Source: Pseudomonas sp. KU43P
GTDB lineage: Bacteria > Pseudomonadota > Gammaproteobacteria > Pseudomonadales > Pseudomonadaceae
NCBI RefSeq assembly: GCF_033095865.1
Contig: NZ_AP019365.1
Location: 378,001-442,000 of the forward strand
Reading direction: 5' to 3'
Length of the DNA stretch: 64,000 nucleotides
A model generated the notes under the pieces. It saw only the letters and a program-made list of their open reading frames with translations, was not told the origin of the DNA and ran no database searches. The position numbers were made by a program, and so were the translations under genes. Below, in pieces: positions 16,820 to 26,492 of this stretch (positions are counted from its first letter, which is position 1; every line of letters starts with the position of its first letter).

Positions 16820-19270
16820 ATGTCCCAGGAACCCAAAGCACGTGACGCCGAGGTGGCCGAATTTCGCGCCGCTGTACTGGACAAGCTGACCTATGCGGTC
16901 GGCAAGGACCCGGAACACGCCTTCGACCACGACTGGTTCGAAGCCATCGCCCTGGCGGCCCGCGACCACATGGTCGACCACTGGATGGACCATACTCGCC
17001 AGGCGTACCGACGCAGCCAGAAACGGGTGTACTACCTCTCCCTGGAATTTCTCATCGGTCGGCTGCTGTATGACAGCCTGAGCAACCTTGGCCTGCTGGA
17101 CATTGCCCGCGATGCGTTGCAAGGCCTGGATGTGGACCTTGAGCGCATCCGCCTGCTCGAGCCGGATGCGGCCCTTGGCAATGGCGGCCTGGGCCGGCTG
17201 GCCGCGTGCTTCATGGAAAGCATGTCGACCCTCGGCATCGCTGCCCACGGTTACGGCATCCGCTATGAACACGGTCTGTTCCGCCAGGCAGTGGTCGATG
17301 GCTGGCAGCAGGAGCAGACCGAGAACTGGCTGGACTTCGGCAACCCCTGGGAGTTCGAGCGGGCAGAGGTGATCTACCCGATCAGTTTTGGCGGCAGCGT
17401 GGAAACGGTGAACGACAGCCACGGTACGCAACGCCAGGTGTGGTGGCCAGGCGAGACGGTGCGGGCGGTGGCCTACGACACACCGGTGGTCGGCTGGCGA
17501 GGGGCCAGCGTGAATACCTTACGCCTGTGGCGTGCGCGGGCCCTGGAAGAGCTGCACCTGGAGCGCTTCAATGCCGGCGATCATCTGGGCGCCGTGGCCG
17601 AAGTGGCGCGAGCCGAGAGCATCTCGCGGGTTCTGTACCCGGCGGACAGCACCGAGGCGGGGCAGGAACTGCGCCTGCGTCAGGAATACTTCTTCGTGTC
17701 GGCTTCGCTGCAGGATCTGCTGCGCCGCCACCTGAACATGCACAAAGACCTGCTCAACCTGCCCGATGCCGCCGCCATCCAGCTCAACGACACCCACCCG
17801 TCGATCGCCGTGGCCGAATTGATGCGGCTATTGGTCGACCAGCATGAGGTTCCGTGGGAAAAGGCCTGGGAGCTGACCGTCGGTACGCTCGCCTACACCA
17901 ATCACACTCTGTTGCCCGAAGCGCTGGAAACCTGGCCGGTGGCCCTGATGGAACGCATGCTGCCGCGGCACATGCAGATCATCTACCTGATCAACGCCTT
18001 CCACATCGACGGTCTGCGGGCCAAGGGCCTGCACGATTTCGACGTGTTGCGTGCGGTGTCGCTGATTGAAGAAGAAGGCGGCCGTCGGGTGCGCATGGGC
18101 GCCCTGGCGTTTCTGGGTTCACATAGCGTCAACGGCGTGTCGGCGCTGCACAGCCAGCTGATGAAGAGCACGGTGTTCGCCGAGCTGCACAAGCTCTACC
18201 CGCAACGGATCAACAACAAGACCAACGGCATCACCTTCCGCCGCTGGTTGTACCAGTCCAACCCGCAACTCACGGCGATGCTGGTCGAGGTCCTGGGCCC
18301 CGACCTGCTGGACGACCCGGAGGGCCGCCTTGCCGACCTGGCGCCGTTCGCCGACAAGAGCAGCTTCCGCAAGGCCTTCGCAGCCCAGCGTCTGCACAGC
18401 AAGCGCGCGCTCGCCAGCATCATCCAGGACCGCATCGGGGTCACCGTCAACCCGGAGGCACTGTTCGATGTGCAGGTAAAGCGTATCCACGAATACAAGC
18501 GCCAGCTACTCAACCTGCTGCACACGGTCGCCCTGTACCAGGCCATCCGCAACGACCCCAGTACCAACTGGGTGCCGCGGGTGAAGATCTTCGCGGGCAA
18601 GGCTGCGGCGAGCTACCACCAGGCCAAACTGATCATCAAGCTGGCCAACGACATCGCCCGGGTGGTCAACAACGACCCGACAGTGCGCGGCTTGCTCAAG
18701 GTGGTGTTCCTGCCCAACTACAACGTCAGCCTGGCCGAAAGCATCATCCCGGCGGCAGACCTGTCCGAGCAGATCTCCACTGCAGGCTACGAGGCCTCGG
18801 GCACCAGCAACATGAAGTTCGGCCTGAACGGTGCGCTGACCATCGGCACCCTGGATGGTGCCAACGTGGAGATGTGCGAGCAGGTGGGGGCGGACAATAT
18901 GTTCATCTTCGGCCTGACCGCGCAGCAGGTCGAGGCGCGCAAGCGGGCCAACGATTTTGGCGCGGGTGCCGCGATTGCCAGCTCCCATCGTTTGAACGAT
19001 GTGTTGCAGGCGATCCGCAGCGGTGTGTTCTCGCCGGATGATCCGGGACGTTACGCGGGGCTGATCGACGGCTTGGTGGCCTATGACCGATTCCTGGTAT
19101 GTGCCGATTTCGATGCCTACTGGGATGCCCAGCGCCGGGTCGAGGAGCTGTGGCATGCGCCGCAGGAGTGGTGGCGCATGGCGGTGCTGAACACGGCGCG
19201 GATGGGCTGGTTTTCTTCGGACCGGACCATTCGCGAATATGCCACCGAGATCTGGAAGGCGTTGGATTGA
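16820..19270 (+). CDS. glgP: Glycogen/maltodextrin (alpha-glucan) phosphorylase
   Basis: The 816-residue enzyme releases glucose-1-phosphate from alpha-1,4-glucans using pyridoxal phosphate. It shows YYLSLEFLIGRLL, LGNGGLGRLAACFM, YGIRYEHGLF, the NDTHPSIAVAELMR block, VKRIHEYKRQLLN and the PLP block EASGTSNMKFGLNGALTIG, with the cofactor Lys expected in NMKF. The length is standard. The ATG at 16820 follows GAGGATGCCGC; the in-frame upstream codons from 16727 give no family sequence. No other glycogen genes are adjacent; its neighbour fbp suggests a carbon-storage or gluconeogenic setting, but the two are separated by a REP pair. Confidence 0.95.
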   Translation: MSQEPKARDAEVAEFRAAVLDKLTYAVGKDPEHAFDHDWFEAIALAARDHMVDHWMDHTRQAYRRSQKRVYYLSLEFLIGRLLYDSLSNLGLLDIARDALQGLDVDLERIRLLEPDAALGNGGLGRLAACFMESMSTLGIAAHGYGIRYEHGLFRQAVVDGWQQEQTENWLDFGNPWEFERAEVIYPISFGGSVETVNDSHGTQRQVWWPGETVRAVAYDTPVVGWRGASVNTLRLWRARALEELHLERFNAGDHLGAVAEVARAESISRVLYPADSTEAGQELRLRQEYFFVSASLQDLLRRHLNMHKDLLNLPDAAAIQLNDTHPSIAVAELMRLLVDQHEVPWEKAWELTVGTLAYTNHTLLPEALETWPVALMERMLPRHMQIIYLINAFHIDGLRAKGLHDFDVLRAVSLIEEEGGRRVRMGALAFLGSHSVNGVSALHSQLMKSTVFAELHKLYPQRINNKTNGITFRRWLYQSNPQLTAMLVEVLGPDLLDDPEGRLADLAPFADKSSFRKAFAAQRLHSKRALASIIQDRIGVTVNPEALFDVQVKRIHEYKRQLLNLLHTVALYQAIRNDPSTNWVPRVKIFAGKAAASYHQAKLIIKLANDIARVVNNDPTVRGLLKVVFLPNYNVSLAESIIPAADLSEQISTAGYEASGTSNMKFGLNGALTIGTLDGANVEMCEQVGADNMFIFGLTAQQVEARKRANDFGAGAAIASSHRLNDVLQAIRSGVFSPDDPGRYAGLIDGLVAYDRFLVCADFDAYWDAQRRVEELWHAPQEWWRMAVLNTARMGWFSSDRTIREYATEIWKALD

Positions 19271-19271
19271 G

Positions 19272-19372
19272 CCGTGGGGCCGCTTTGCGGCCCAATCGCC
19301 GGCAAACCGGCTCCCACAGGTATTTGCAGCGCCGCTTACACTGTGGGAACCGGCTTGCCGGCGATCAGGCTG
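19272..19372. repeat. REP pair between glgP and fbp
   Basis: Inverted REP cores CGCCGGCAAACCGGCTCCCA and GGGAACCGGCTTGCCGGCGA are joined to GGGGCCGCTTTGCGGCCC. They lie directly after the glgP stop. Confidence 0.85.
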
Positions 19373-19526
19373 CGCAGCAGCCCCAACTGACCATTGGCCT
19401 GGCACGCGCTGAACTACCGACCTATTGTGCCGTCTGACAGCCCAGGCGAGTCTCATCGCTCGCTAGCTCGCAACTCTCCCTGTAAACTGCGGGGGTTTTT
19501 CTCCCCCCATCCTTTCGGAGCCATAC

Positions 19527-20537
19527 ATGTCCCGCGTTACCCTGAGTCGCTATCTGATTGAGCAGACCCGCAGCAACAATACCCCTGCCGATCTGCGCTT
19601 CCTGATCGAAGTGGTGGCGCGTGCGTGCAAGGAAATCAGCCACCATGTCTCCAAAGGCGCCCTGGGCGGCGTGCTGGGCAGCATGGGCACCGAAAACGTG
19701 CAGGGCGAAGTACAGAAGAAGCTCGACGTGATTTCCAACGACATCCTGCTCGAAGCCAACGAGTGGGGCGGCCACCTGGCCGGCATGGCGTCCGAGGAAA
19801 TGGACAACGCCTACCAGATTCCGGGCAAGTACCCGAAGGGCGCCTACCTGCTGGTCTTCGACCCGCTGGACGGCTCGTCGAACATCGACGTCAACGTTTC
19901 GGTCGGCACCATCTTCTCGGTATTGCGTTGCCCTAATGAGTACCTGAGCCAGAACGAAACCCTCAACGAAAACGCCTTCCTCCAGCCAGGTACCGAGCAG
20001 GTCGCCGCCGGTTACGCCATCTACGGCCCTCAGACCATGCTGATCCTGACCCTGGGCAACGGCGTCAAGGGCTTCACCCTGGACCGCGAACTGGGCAGCT
20101 TCGTACTGACCCACGAGAACATCCGCGTACCGGAAACCACCGCCGAATTCGCCATCAACATGTCCAACCAGCGTCACTGGGAAGCCCCGGTACAGCGCTA
20201 CGTGGGCGAGCTGCTGGCCGGTGAAACCGGGCCGCTGAAGAAGAACTACAACATGCGTTGGATCGCCTCGATGGTGGCCGACGTGCACCGCATCCTGACC
20301 CGTGGCGGCCTGTTCATGTACCCGCGTGATGCTCGTGAGCCGAGCAAGCCGGGCAAGCTGCGCCTGATGTACGAAGCCAACCCGATGTCGTTCATCATCG
20401 AACAGGCAGGCGGCGCGTCCACCAACGGTTACGATCGCATCCTCGACATCAAGCCAGAAAGCCTGCACCAGCGCGTGTCGGTGATTCTCGGCTCGAAGGA
20501 AGAGGTCGAGCGTGTGACCGCCTACCACAAGGAGTAA
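19527..20537 (+). CDS. fbp: Fructose-1,6-bisphosphatase, class I
   Basis: The 336-residue enzyme hydrolyses fructose-1,6-bisphosphate in gluconeogenesis. The metal-binding core is [20 protein letters not shown] (about residues 110-130). [20 protein letters not shown] and [15 protein letters not shown] complete the class I signature. The length is normal. TCGGAG precedes the ATG. The DUF924 gene starts three bases after its stop, so the two probably form an operon. Confidence 0.97.
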   Translation: MSRVTLSRYLIEQTRSNNTPADLRFLIEVVARACKEISHHVSKGALGGVLGSMGTENVQGEVQKKLDVISNDILLEANEWGGHLAGMASEEMDNAYQIPGKYPKGAYLLVFDPLDGSSNIDVNVSVGTIFSVLRCPNEYLSQNETLNENAFLQPGTEQVAAGYAIYGPQTMLILTLGNGVKGFTLDRELGSFVLTHENIRVPETTAEFAINMSNQRHWEAPVQRYVGELLAGETGPLKKNYNMRWIASMVADVHRILTRGGLFMYPRDAREPSKPGKLRLMYEANPMSFIIEQAGGASTNGYDRILDIKPESLHQRVSVILGSKEEVERVTAYHKE

Positions 20538-20540
20538 ACC

Positions 20541-21137
20541 ATGCTCGCACCTTGGCAGCCGTTGCTGGAGTGGTGGTTCGGTTGGGGCAACAATGCCCAG
20601 GCCGTGGCTGACGAGAAGAGCACGCTGTGGTTCGGCAAGCATCACGATGCCGAAGCCCAGGCGCTGTTTGGCGACCTGGTCGAGCACGCCCTGGCGGGCG
20701 GGCTGGACGAGTGGCAGCAGAGCCCGCAGGGCTGGCTCGGCCTGCTGATCCTGCTGGATCAGCTGCCGCGCATGCTCTACCGCGACACGCCGCGCGCCTT
20801 CGAAGGCGACCGGCGCGCACAGGTAGTGGCCATGCAAGGCTTGCAGAAGGGCTGGGACTACCAATTGCTGCCGATCCAGCGGGTGTTCGTGCTGCTGGTG
20901 CTGGAGCATGCCGAGGTGCTGGACTGGCAGAACCTGAGTGTCGAGCGTTACCAGATCCTGCTGGATGAGCAGCCGGAGGCGAACCGCCGGTTGTTCGAAG
21001 GCTTCCTCGACTATGCCGAGCAGCATCAGCGGGTGATTGCCCGGTTCGGGCGCTTCCCACATCGCAACCTGATGCTGGGCAGGCCGAGCACCAGTGAAGA
21101 GATGGACTTTTTGCTGGAGTCTGGGTCGAGGTTCTGA
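20541..21137 (+). CDS. DUF924 family protein
   Basis: The 198-residue helical protein carries the family features EWWFGWG near the N-terminus, the central LGLLILLDQLPRMLYRDTPRAF and the C-terminal HQRVIARFGRFPHRN block. The function of DUF924 proteins is not established; the fold resembles tetratricopeptide-like helices. Its ribosome site (GGAG) lies in the last codon of fbp, and the gap is three bases, so it is probably co-transcribed with fbp. Confidence 0.85.
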   Translation: MLAPWQPLLEWWFGWGNNAQAVADEKSTLWFGKHHDAEAQALFGDLVEHALAGGLDEWQQSPQGWLGLLILLDQLPRMLYRDTPRAFEGDRRAQVVAMQGLQKGWDYQLLPIQRVFVLLVLEHAEVLDWQNLSVERYQILLDEQPEANRRLFEGFLDYAEQHQRVIARFGRFPHRNLMLGRPSTSEEMDFLLESGSRF

Positions 21138-21140
21138 GAC

Positions 21141-21240
21141 CGTACGGGGCTGCTTTGCAGCCCAATCGCTGGCAAGCCAGCTCCTACACCGGTCTGTGTG
21201 GGAGCCGGCTCGACGGCGATAGGGCCGCATAGCGGCCCCC
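21141..21240. repeat. REP pair, mixed-sequence type
   Basis: The first arm is the GCTGGCAAGCCAGC variant and the second the GCCGGC type with a changed loop (GCCGGCTCGACGGC). GGGGCTGC and GGGGCCGC stems flank it. It separates the convergent DUF924 and chemoreceptor genes. Confidence 0.8.
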
Positions 21241-21247
21241 AGCTTTC

Positions 21248-23140
21248 TCAGATCCTGAAACTCCCCACCAGATGCTTCAACCGCTCGACCTGATGCTCAA
21301 GGTCGGTGCAGGCACGCAAGGTGCTCTGAAGGTTCTGCACCCCTTCCTGATTCAGCGTATTGATCTCGGTAATGTCGACATTGATCGACTCGACCACGGC
21401 TGTCTGTTCCTCCGTGGCGGTGGCTACCGACTGGTTCATGCCATCGATCTCGCCAATGCGCTGGGTCACGCTGCCAAGTCGTTCGCCAGCCTGGTTGGCG
21501 ATCCCCACGCTGTGATCGCTGTGCTCGCGGCTCTGGTTCATGGTGCTGACCGCCACCTGGGCACCGGCCTGCAGTTCTTCGATCAGGCGCTGTACCTGCT
21601 GCGCCGATTCCTGGGTACGGTGGGCCAGGTTACGCACTTCGTCGGCCACTACGGCAAACCCACGGCCAGCTTCGCCGGCACGAGCCGCCTCGATCGCGGC
21701 GTTCAGCGCCAGCAGGTTGGTCTGCTGCGAAATGCCGCTGATCACATCCAGGATCTGGCCGATATTGGCCGTGTGCGCATTCAGCGTCTCGATGTTGCCG
21801 CACGAGTCGCTGATACGCGCCGATAGCTGGTTCATCACGTCGATGGTGCGCCCGACCACCTGCTGGCCATCCTCGGCCAGGCCACGGGCCTCGCTGGAGT
21901 GCTGCGACGCCAATGCTGCGTTCTGGGCGATTTCCTGCGCCGCGGCGCCGAGCTGGTTGATCGCGGCCGCCACACTGCTGGTGCGGCTGGATTGCTGGTC
22001 GGCGTTAAGGATCGAGGCGTTCGAGGCGCTCACCACCTGGGTGGCGACAGCGTTGACCTGGCCGGTGGCCGAGGCCACTTCGCGAATCGATTCGTGAATA
22101 CGCTCGACGAAGCGGTTGAACGATTGCCCCAGGCTACCGAACTCGTCCTGAGCGTGGATGGTCAGGCGGCGGGTCAGGTCGCCTTCACCTTCGGCAATGT
22201 CGTGCATGGCGCGGCCCATCAGGTGCAGCGGCTCCATCAGCACGCGAATCAGCAGGCCAAGCAAGGCGATGATCACCACCACGGCGATCAGCGTCGCCAC
22301 GATTGCCGAAGTGCGCAGCTCGCCGAGCATGGCGAAGGCGGCGTCCTGGTCGACCACCAGCGCCACGTACCAATCCGCCGACGGCACACCATCGACGTGG
22401 GTGAAGCTGATGAACTGTTTATGGCCATCCAGCTCGACTTCCTTCAGGCCGCTGCCGATGCGCGGTGTGTCGGCCGGGTAGACATCGGCCAGGCTCTTGA
22501 GCGCCAGGTCGGCCTTGGGGTGGATCAGGATCTTGCCCTCGCCGTTGACGATGAAGGCGTGGCCATGGCCGTCGAAATCCAGGGTGTTGATCAGGTTGCT
22601 GATGGTTTGCAGGTCGGTGTCGACACCGCTGACGCCGAGCAGCCGGCCCGCTTGCTGAACCGGAGTGGCCAGGGTAATCACCAGCTTGCCGGCGGAAGCC
22701 GAGATGTAGGGCTCGGTAACGATGGTGCGGGTGCCTGCGCTGGCGGCCTTGTACCAGCCGCGTACCCGCGGGTCGTAGTCGGCGGCGCGGTTGCCCACTG
22801 GCACCGATTGCATGCTGCCGTCCTGGCCGCCGAAATAGGTGAGCTGGAAATTGTTGCCATACACGGGCAGCGCCAGGCTGCGGTCAAGGCTGCCCTTGCC
22901 AGGGCCATCGATGGCGATCTGCTGGGCCAGCGAGTCGAGCAGCTGGATACGGCTGTCGAGCCAGTTGCGAATGGTGCCGGCAGTCAGGTTGCCCAGTTCC
23001 TGCAGCGTGTTTTGCGTATCGCTGCGCAGGGACTGGCGCTGACGGTAATCGTTGAACAGGACGAAACAGGTGAAGGCAACGGCTACCACGAGGGCAGCGG
23101 CCAGCAGGATCTTGTGGCTGAACTTCAGGTTCTTGGTCAT
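21248..23140 (-). CDS. Methyl-accepting chemotaxis protein with periplasmic dCACHE sensor
   Basis: The 630-residue receptor has TM1 (about 11-29), a periplasmic double-CACHE domain (about 35-275), TM2 (about 278-300), a HAMP domain (about 300-355) and a cytoplasmic signalling helix with the hairpin tip [20 protein letters not shown]. The ligand site shows Y122, R127, W129, Y130, Y145 and D174, which line up with the amino-acid-binding residues of PctA-type receptors. The position of PctA Asp146 is Ser147 here, so the ligand may differ from plain amino acids. The ATG at 23140 is followed by a normal TM1; the in-frame region upstream to 23230 is non-conserved. No chemotaxis genes are adjacent. 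Confidence 0.9.
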   Translation of the reverse strand: MTKNLKFSHKILLAAALVVAVAFTCFVLFNDYRQRQSLRSDTQNTLQELGNLTAGTIRNWLDSRIQLLDSLAQQIAIDGPGKGSLDRSLALPVYGNNFQLTYFGGQDGSMQSVPVGNRAADYDPRVRGWYKAASAGTRTIVTEPYISASAGKLVITLATPVQQAGRLLGVSGVDTDLQTISNLINTLDFDGHGHAFIVNGEGKILIHPKADLALKSLADVYPADTPRIGSGLKEVELDGHKQFISFTHVDGVPSADWYVALVVDQDAAFAMLGELRTSAIVATLIAVVVIIALLGLLIRVLMEPLHLMGRAMHDIAEGEGDLTRRLTIHAQDEFGSLGQSFNRFVERIHESIREVASATGQVNAVATQVVSASNASILNADQQSSRTSSVAAAINQLGAAAQEIAQNAALASQHSSEARGLAEDGQQVVGRTIDVMNQLSARISDSCGNIETLNAHTANIGQILDVISGISQQTNLLALNAAIEAARAGEAGRGFAVVADEVRNLAHRTQESAQQVQRLIEELQAGAQVAVSTMNQSREHSDHSVGIANQAGERLGSVTQRIGEIDGMNQSVATATEEQTAVVESINVDITEINTLNQEGVQNLQSTLRACTDLEHQVERLKHLVGSFRI

Positions 23141-23364
23141 TTTTTTGCGGTCTGCACAAGGCACGTCGGAGGGGAGGCTGCGGCAATTCGCCACAGCCGC
23201 TCGCTGTGTCGTCCGCAGCGGCAGAAACATTAATCGTTTGCGCAGGGCCAGCCGACCAACGGCGTAGAACGAAAGAGGGGGTGGTAGGGAACCAGGGAGG
23301 GATTTTCCCGTCGAAGGTCACTGCAGGCCACTCGCCTGTATCCACCTTTCAGGAGTGTTCCTTC

Positions 23365-23619
23365 ATGTCGTTGCGTTCCCTCGCCCTGTTGTCCTTGTGC
23401 GTCGTCCTGACTGCGTGCAGCAAGATCAATCAGGAAAACTATTCCAAGCTCAAGGCCGGTATGAACAAGGCAGAGGTCGAGCAGCTGCTCGGCACGCCCA
23501 CCGAGTGCTCTGGCGCACTGGGCATGAGCAGTTGCACCTGGGGGGACGAGAAGAGCTTCATCAGCGTGCAGTACGCCGCGGACAAGGTGCTGATGTATTC
23601 AGGGCAGGGCCTCAAATGA
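23365..23619 (+). CDS. Small BamE-like lipoprotein
   Basis: The 84-residue protein has a signal ending in the lipobox LTAC (Cys about residue 18), then a short domain with KLKAGMNKAEVEQLLGTPTEC and CTWGDEKSFISVQY. The KxGM...EVxxLLGxP pattern is that of the SmpA/BamE-like fold, also used by DUF3862-type proteins. Outer-membrane or periplasmic anchoring is predicted; the exact role is unknown. An AGGAG site precedes the ATG. Its stop overlaps the start of the lipocalin gene (ATGA), so the two are translationally coupled. Confidence 0.8.
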   Translation: MSLRSLALLSLCVVLTACSKINQENYSKLKAGMNKAEVEQLLGTPTECSGALGMSSCTWGDEKSFISVQYAADKVLMYSGQGLK

Positions 23620-24188
23620 CGCGTGTGCACCTGCTGCTGGGGTTGTGCCTGGTGATGCTGCTGGGTGGCTGTGCCACCTCGGCCAACGACCCGCTGGTGC
23701 CGAAGACCGCGGGCAATGTCGACCTCAAGCGCTACCAGGGCAAGTGGTATGAGCTGGCACGCTTGCCGATGCCTTACCAAAGCGAGTGCGCCCAGTCCGA
23801 GGCGCATTACAACCTCAAGCCCGATGGCTCGTATGGCGTGCTCAACCGCTGCCGTACGATGGGCGACGAATGGTTGCGTGCCGAAGGCCATGCCAACATC
23901 CAGGAGCCGGGGCACACCGACAGATTGTGGGTTGAGTTCGATAACTGGTTTACCCGCATCGTGCCGGGCCTGACCAAGGGCGAGTACTGGATCCTATACG
24001 TGGATGATCGCTACCGCACCGCGATCGTCGGCAGCCCGGATCGTAAGTACCTGTGGATTCTTTCGCGCACGCCGACACTGCCTGCCTGGGAGCGCGAGAG
24101 CCTGCTGTCCAAGGCGCGGCAGCAAGGCTATGACACCAGTCGGTTGATCTGGCGTACGCCAGACAAGCAGATCGTGCAGATGCATTGA
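23616..24188 (+). CDS. blc: Outer-membrane lipocalin lipoprotein
   Basis: The 190-residue protein has a lipobox LGGC (Cys about residue 19), then a bacterial lipocalin domain with the signature LKRYQGKWYELARLP, SEAHYNLKPDGSYGVLNRC, EYWILYVDDRYRTAIVGSP and the closing LWILSRTPTLP. Blc-type lipocalins bind fatty acids or lysophospholipids at the outer membrane and are often stress-induced. It overlaps the upstream small lipoprotein gene by four bases. Confidence 0.92.
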   Translation: MTRVHLLLGLCLVMLLGGCATSANDPLVPKTAGNVDLKRYQGKWYELARLPMPYQSECAQSEAHYNLKPDGSYGVLNRCRTMGDEWLRAEGHANIQEPGHTDRLWVEFDNWFTRIVPGLTKGEYWILYVDDRYRTAIVGSPDRKYLWILSRTPTLPAWERESLLSKARQQGYDTSRLIWRTPDKQIVQMH

Positions 24189-24199
24189 GTTAGAACGCG

Positions 24200-24262
24200 C
24201 GGGCCCTATCGCCGGCAAGCCCGATCCTTGTGGGAGCCGGCTTGCCGGCGATAGGGCCCTCA
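24200..24262. repeat. REP inverted pair after blc
   Basis: GGCCCTATCGCCGGCAAGCC faces GGCTTGCCGGCGATAGGGCC across about 22 bases. It lies between the convergent genes blc and hutF. Confidence 0.88.
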
Positions 24263-24273
24263 CTGACTACTCA

Positions 24274-25638
24274 TCAACCCAGCAGCTGGCGCAATACCTC
24301 GACAAACGCCCGCGCACTGTCCTTTTCCTGCTCGTGCCGCCCCTGGCGCACCACCCATTGCCCGTTGACCATCACATCGCGCACCTGGCGATCGCCACCA
24401 GCGAACAGCCAGCGGTTGAGAATCGCATCCCCCTGGGCCATGGCGATGTACGGATCCTGCCCATCCAGCACCAGCCAATCGGCACGTTTGCCCACCGCCA
24501 GTTCGCCCACCGGGTGCCCCAGCACCTGTGCACCGCCGCTCAAGGCAGCGTCGTAAAGCGTCCGCCCGACCATAGGCTGGTCTTCGCGATAGAGCCGGTT
24601 GCGCCGCTGGTCACGCAGGCGCTGGCCGTATTCCAGCCAGCGCAACTCCTCGACCACGCTCAGTGAGACATGGCTATCCGAACCGATGCCCATGCGCCCA
24701 CCCTGGGCCAGGTAGTCCACTGCCGGGAAGATACCGTCGCCCAGGTTGGCCTCGGTGGTCAGGCACAGGCCCGCCACCGCGCCGCTGCGCGCCATTGCAG
24801 AAACTTCATGCGGGTCCGCATGGGTGGCATGCACCAGGCACCAACGCGCATCCACATCGACGTGTTCGTACAGCCACTGCAACGGACGCTGGCCGCTCCA
24901 GGCCAGGCAGTCGTCGACTTCCTTCTGCTGCTCGGCGATGTGAATGTGGATCGGGCATTGCTGGTCGCCCGCCGCCAGCACGTCGCTGATCTGCCCTGGG
25001 GTGACGGCACGCAACGAGTGGAAGCACAGGCCCAGCTGCTGCGCAGGTTGCGCGGCCAGCAGCGGGGCCAGCTGCGCTTGCAGGCGCAGGTACTGCTCGG
25101 TGGAGTTGATGAAGCGCCGCTGCCCCTCGTTGGGCGCCTGGCCGCCGAAGCCGCCATGGCTGTACAGTACCGGCAGCAAGGTCAGGCCGATGCCGGTGCT
25201 GGCGGCGGCAGCGCTGATGCGGCGGGACAGTTCGGCAGGGTCGGCATAGGCTTTGCCCGCCTGGTCATGGTGCACGTAATGAAACTCGGCCACCGAGGTA
25301 TAGCCGGCCTTGAGCATCTCGATATAGAGCTGGCGGGCGATAACCTGTAATTGATCCGGGGTGACCTTGCCGACCAGCCGGTACATCAGCTCGCGCCAGG
25401 TCCAGAAACTGTCGTTGGGGTTGCCCGCCACTTCCGCCAGGCCCGCCATTGCGCGCTGGAAGGCATGGGAGTGCAGGTTGGGCATGCCGGGCAGCAACGG
25501 CCCGCTCAGCCGCTCGGCACCTTCGGCGCTCGCATCGGCTTCGATTGCGGCCAGTTGGCCATCGGCAGTTACCTCGAGGCGGACATTATTGGCCCAACCG
25601 CTGGGCAGCAGGGCACGTTCGGCAAAGTAGGCGGGCAT
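24274..25638 (-). CDS. hutF: Formimidoylglutamate deiminase
   Basis: The 454-residue amidohydrolase-family enzyme converts N-formimino-glutamate to N-formyl-glutamate and ammonia, the fourth step of the five-step histidine pathway. Metal-site motifs are GMPNLHSHAFQRAMAG near residue 55, HIHIAEQQKEVDDCLAW, LVHATHADPHEV and GIGSDSHVSLS. The length fits HutF. It is divergent from hutC across a 107-base gap that contains a HutC-type palindrome. The presence of HutF with HutG means the locus uses the formylglutamate route. Confidence 0.95.
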   Translation of the reverse strand: MPAYFAERALLPSGWANNVRLEVTADGQLAAIEADASAEGAERLSGPLLPGMPNLHSHAFQRAMAGLAEVAGNPNDSFWTWRELMYRLVGKVTPDQLQVIARQLYIEMLKAGYTSVAEFHYVHHDQAGKAYADPAELSRRISAAAASTGIGLTLLPVLYSHGGFGGQAPNEGQRRFINSTEQYLRLQAQLAPLLAAQPAQQLGLCFHSLRAVTPGQISDVLAAGDQQCPIHIHIAEQQKEVDDCLAWSGQRPLQWLYEHVDVDARWCLVHATHADPHEVSAMARSGAVAGLCLTTEANLGDGIFPAVDYLAQGGRMGIGSDSHVSLSVVEELRWLEYGQRLRDQRRNRLYREDQPMVGRTLYDAALSGGAQVLGHPVGELAVGKRADWLVLDGQDPYIAMAQGDAILNRWLFAGGDRQVRDVMVNGQWVVRQGRHEQEKDSARAFVEVLRQLLG

Positions 25639-25661
25639 TGCGCTATCCTGTTATTGTTTAA

Positions 25662-25675
25662 CTTGTATATACATA
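25662..25675. promoter_or_regulatory. HutC operator in the hutF-hutC divergent gap
   Basis: CTTGTATATACATA contains the palindrome TGTATATACA and matches the perfect operator before hutU at 11 of 14 positions. It could repress hutF and autoregulate hutC. Confidence 0.7.
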
Positions 25676-25745
25676 TACAGCCGTTTGCCTGCCGGGTAAA
25701 CTCCGGCAAGCTACCGTCAATCAATTCGCACAAGGATCTAACGCC

Positions 25746-26492
25746 GTGCCGACACCTCCTGTCTCCGCGCTGGTAGCCCAGATGGGCGAGGGCCCGGCGC
25801 CGCTGTATGCCCGGGTCAAGCAGATGATCGTCCAGCAGATCGAAAATGGCAGCTGGCCGCCCCACCACCGGGTGCCTTCGGAAAGCGAGCTGGTCAGCGA
25901 GCTGGGCTTCAGCCGCATGACCATCAACCGCGCCCTGCGCGAACTTACCGCCGAAGGGCTGCTGGTGCGCATGCAGGGCGTGGGCACCTTCGTTGCCGAG
26001 CCCAAGACCCGCTCCGCGCTGTTCGAGGTCAACAACATCGCCGACGAGATCGCCGCGCGTGGCCACCAGCATAGCTGCCAGGTCATCGTCCTGGCCGAGG
26101 AAGCGGCCGGTTCCGAGCGCGCCCTGGCGCTGGACATGCGCGAGGGCCAGCGGGTGTTCCACTCGCTGATCGTGCACTTCGAGAACGGCGTGCCGGTGCA
26201 GATCGAAGACCGCTACGTCAACGCGCAGATCGCCCCGGACTACCTCAAGCAGGATTTCACCCGCCAGACACCCTATGCCTACCTGTCCCAGGTGGCCCCG
26301 CTGACCGAGGGCGAGCACGTGGTCGAGGCCATTCTCGCCGAGCCCGACGAGTGCAAGCTGTTGCAGATCGAACGGGGCGAGCCTTGCCTGCTGATCCGCC
26401 GGCGCACCTGGTCCGGTCGTCAGCCGGTGACCGCTGCGCGTTTGATCCATCCCGGTTCCCGTCATCGCCTTGAAGGACGTTTCAGTAAATGA
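25746..26492 (+). CDS. hutC: Histidine utilisation repressor HutC
   Basis: The 248-residue regulator has an N-terminal GntR winged helix (about residues 15-85, with VPSESELVSELGFSRMTINR) and a C-terminal UTRA effector domain of the HutC type (FHSLIVHFENGVPVQIEDRY, CLLIRRRTWSG). HutC represses hut genes and releases DNA when it binds urocanate. The GTG start at 25746 gives the family's usual N-terminus. Operator-like palindromes stand upstream of this gene and of hutU. It overlaps hutD by four bases. Confidence 0.96.
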   Translation: MPTPPVSALVAQMGEGPAPLYARVKQMIVQQIENGSWPPHHRVPSESELVSELGFSRMTINRALRELTAEGLLVRMQGVGTFVAEPKTRSALFEVNNIADEIAARGHQHSCQVIVLAEEAAGSERALALDMREGQRVFHSLIVHFENGVPVQIEDRYVNAQIAPDYLKQDFTRQTPYAYLSQVAPLTEGEHVVEAILAEPDECKLLQIERGEPCLLIRRRTWSGRQPVTAARLIHPGSRHRLEGRFSK

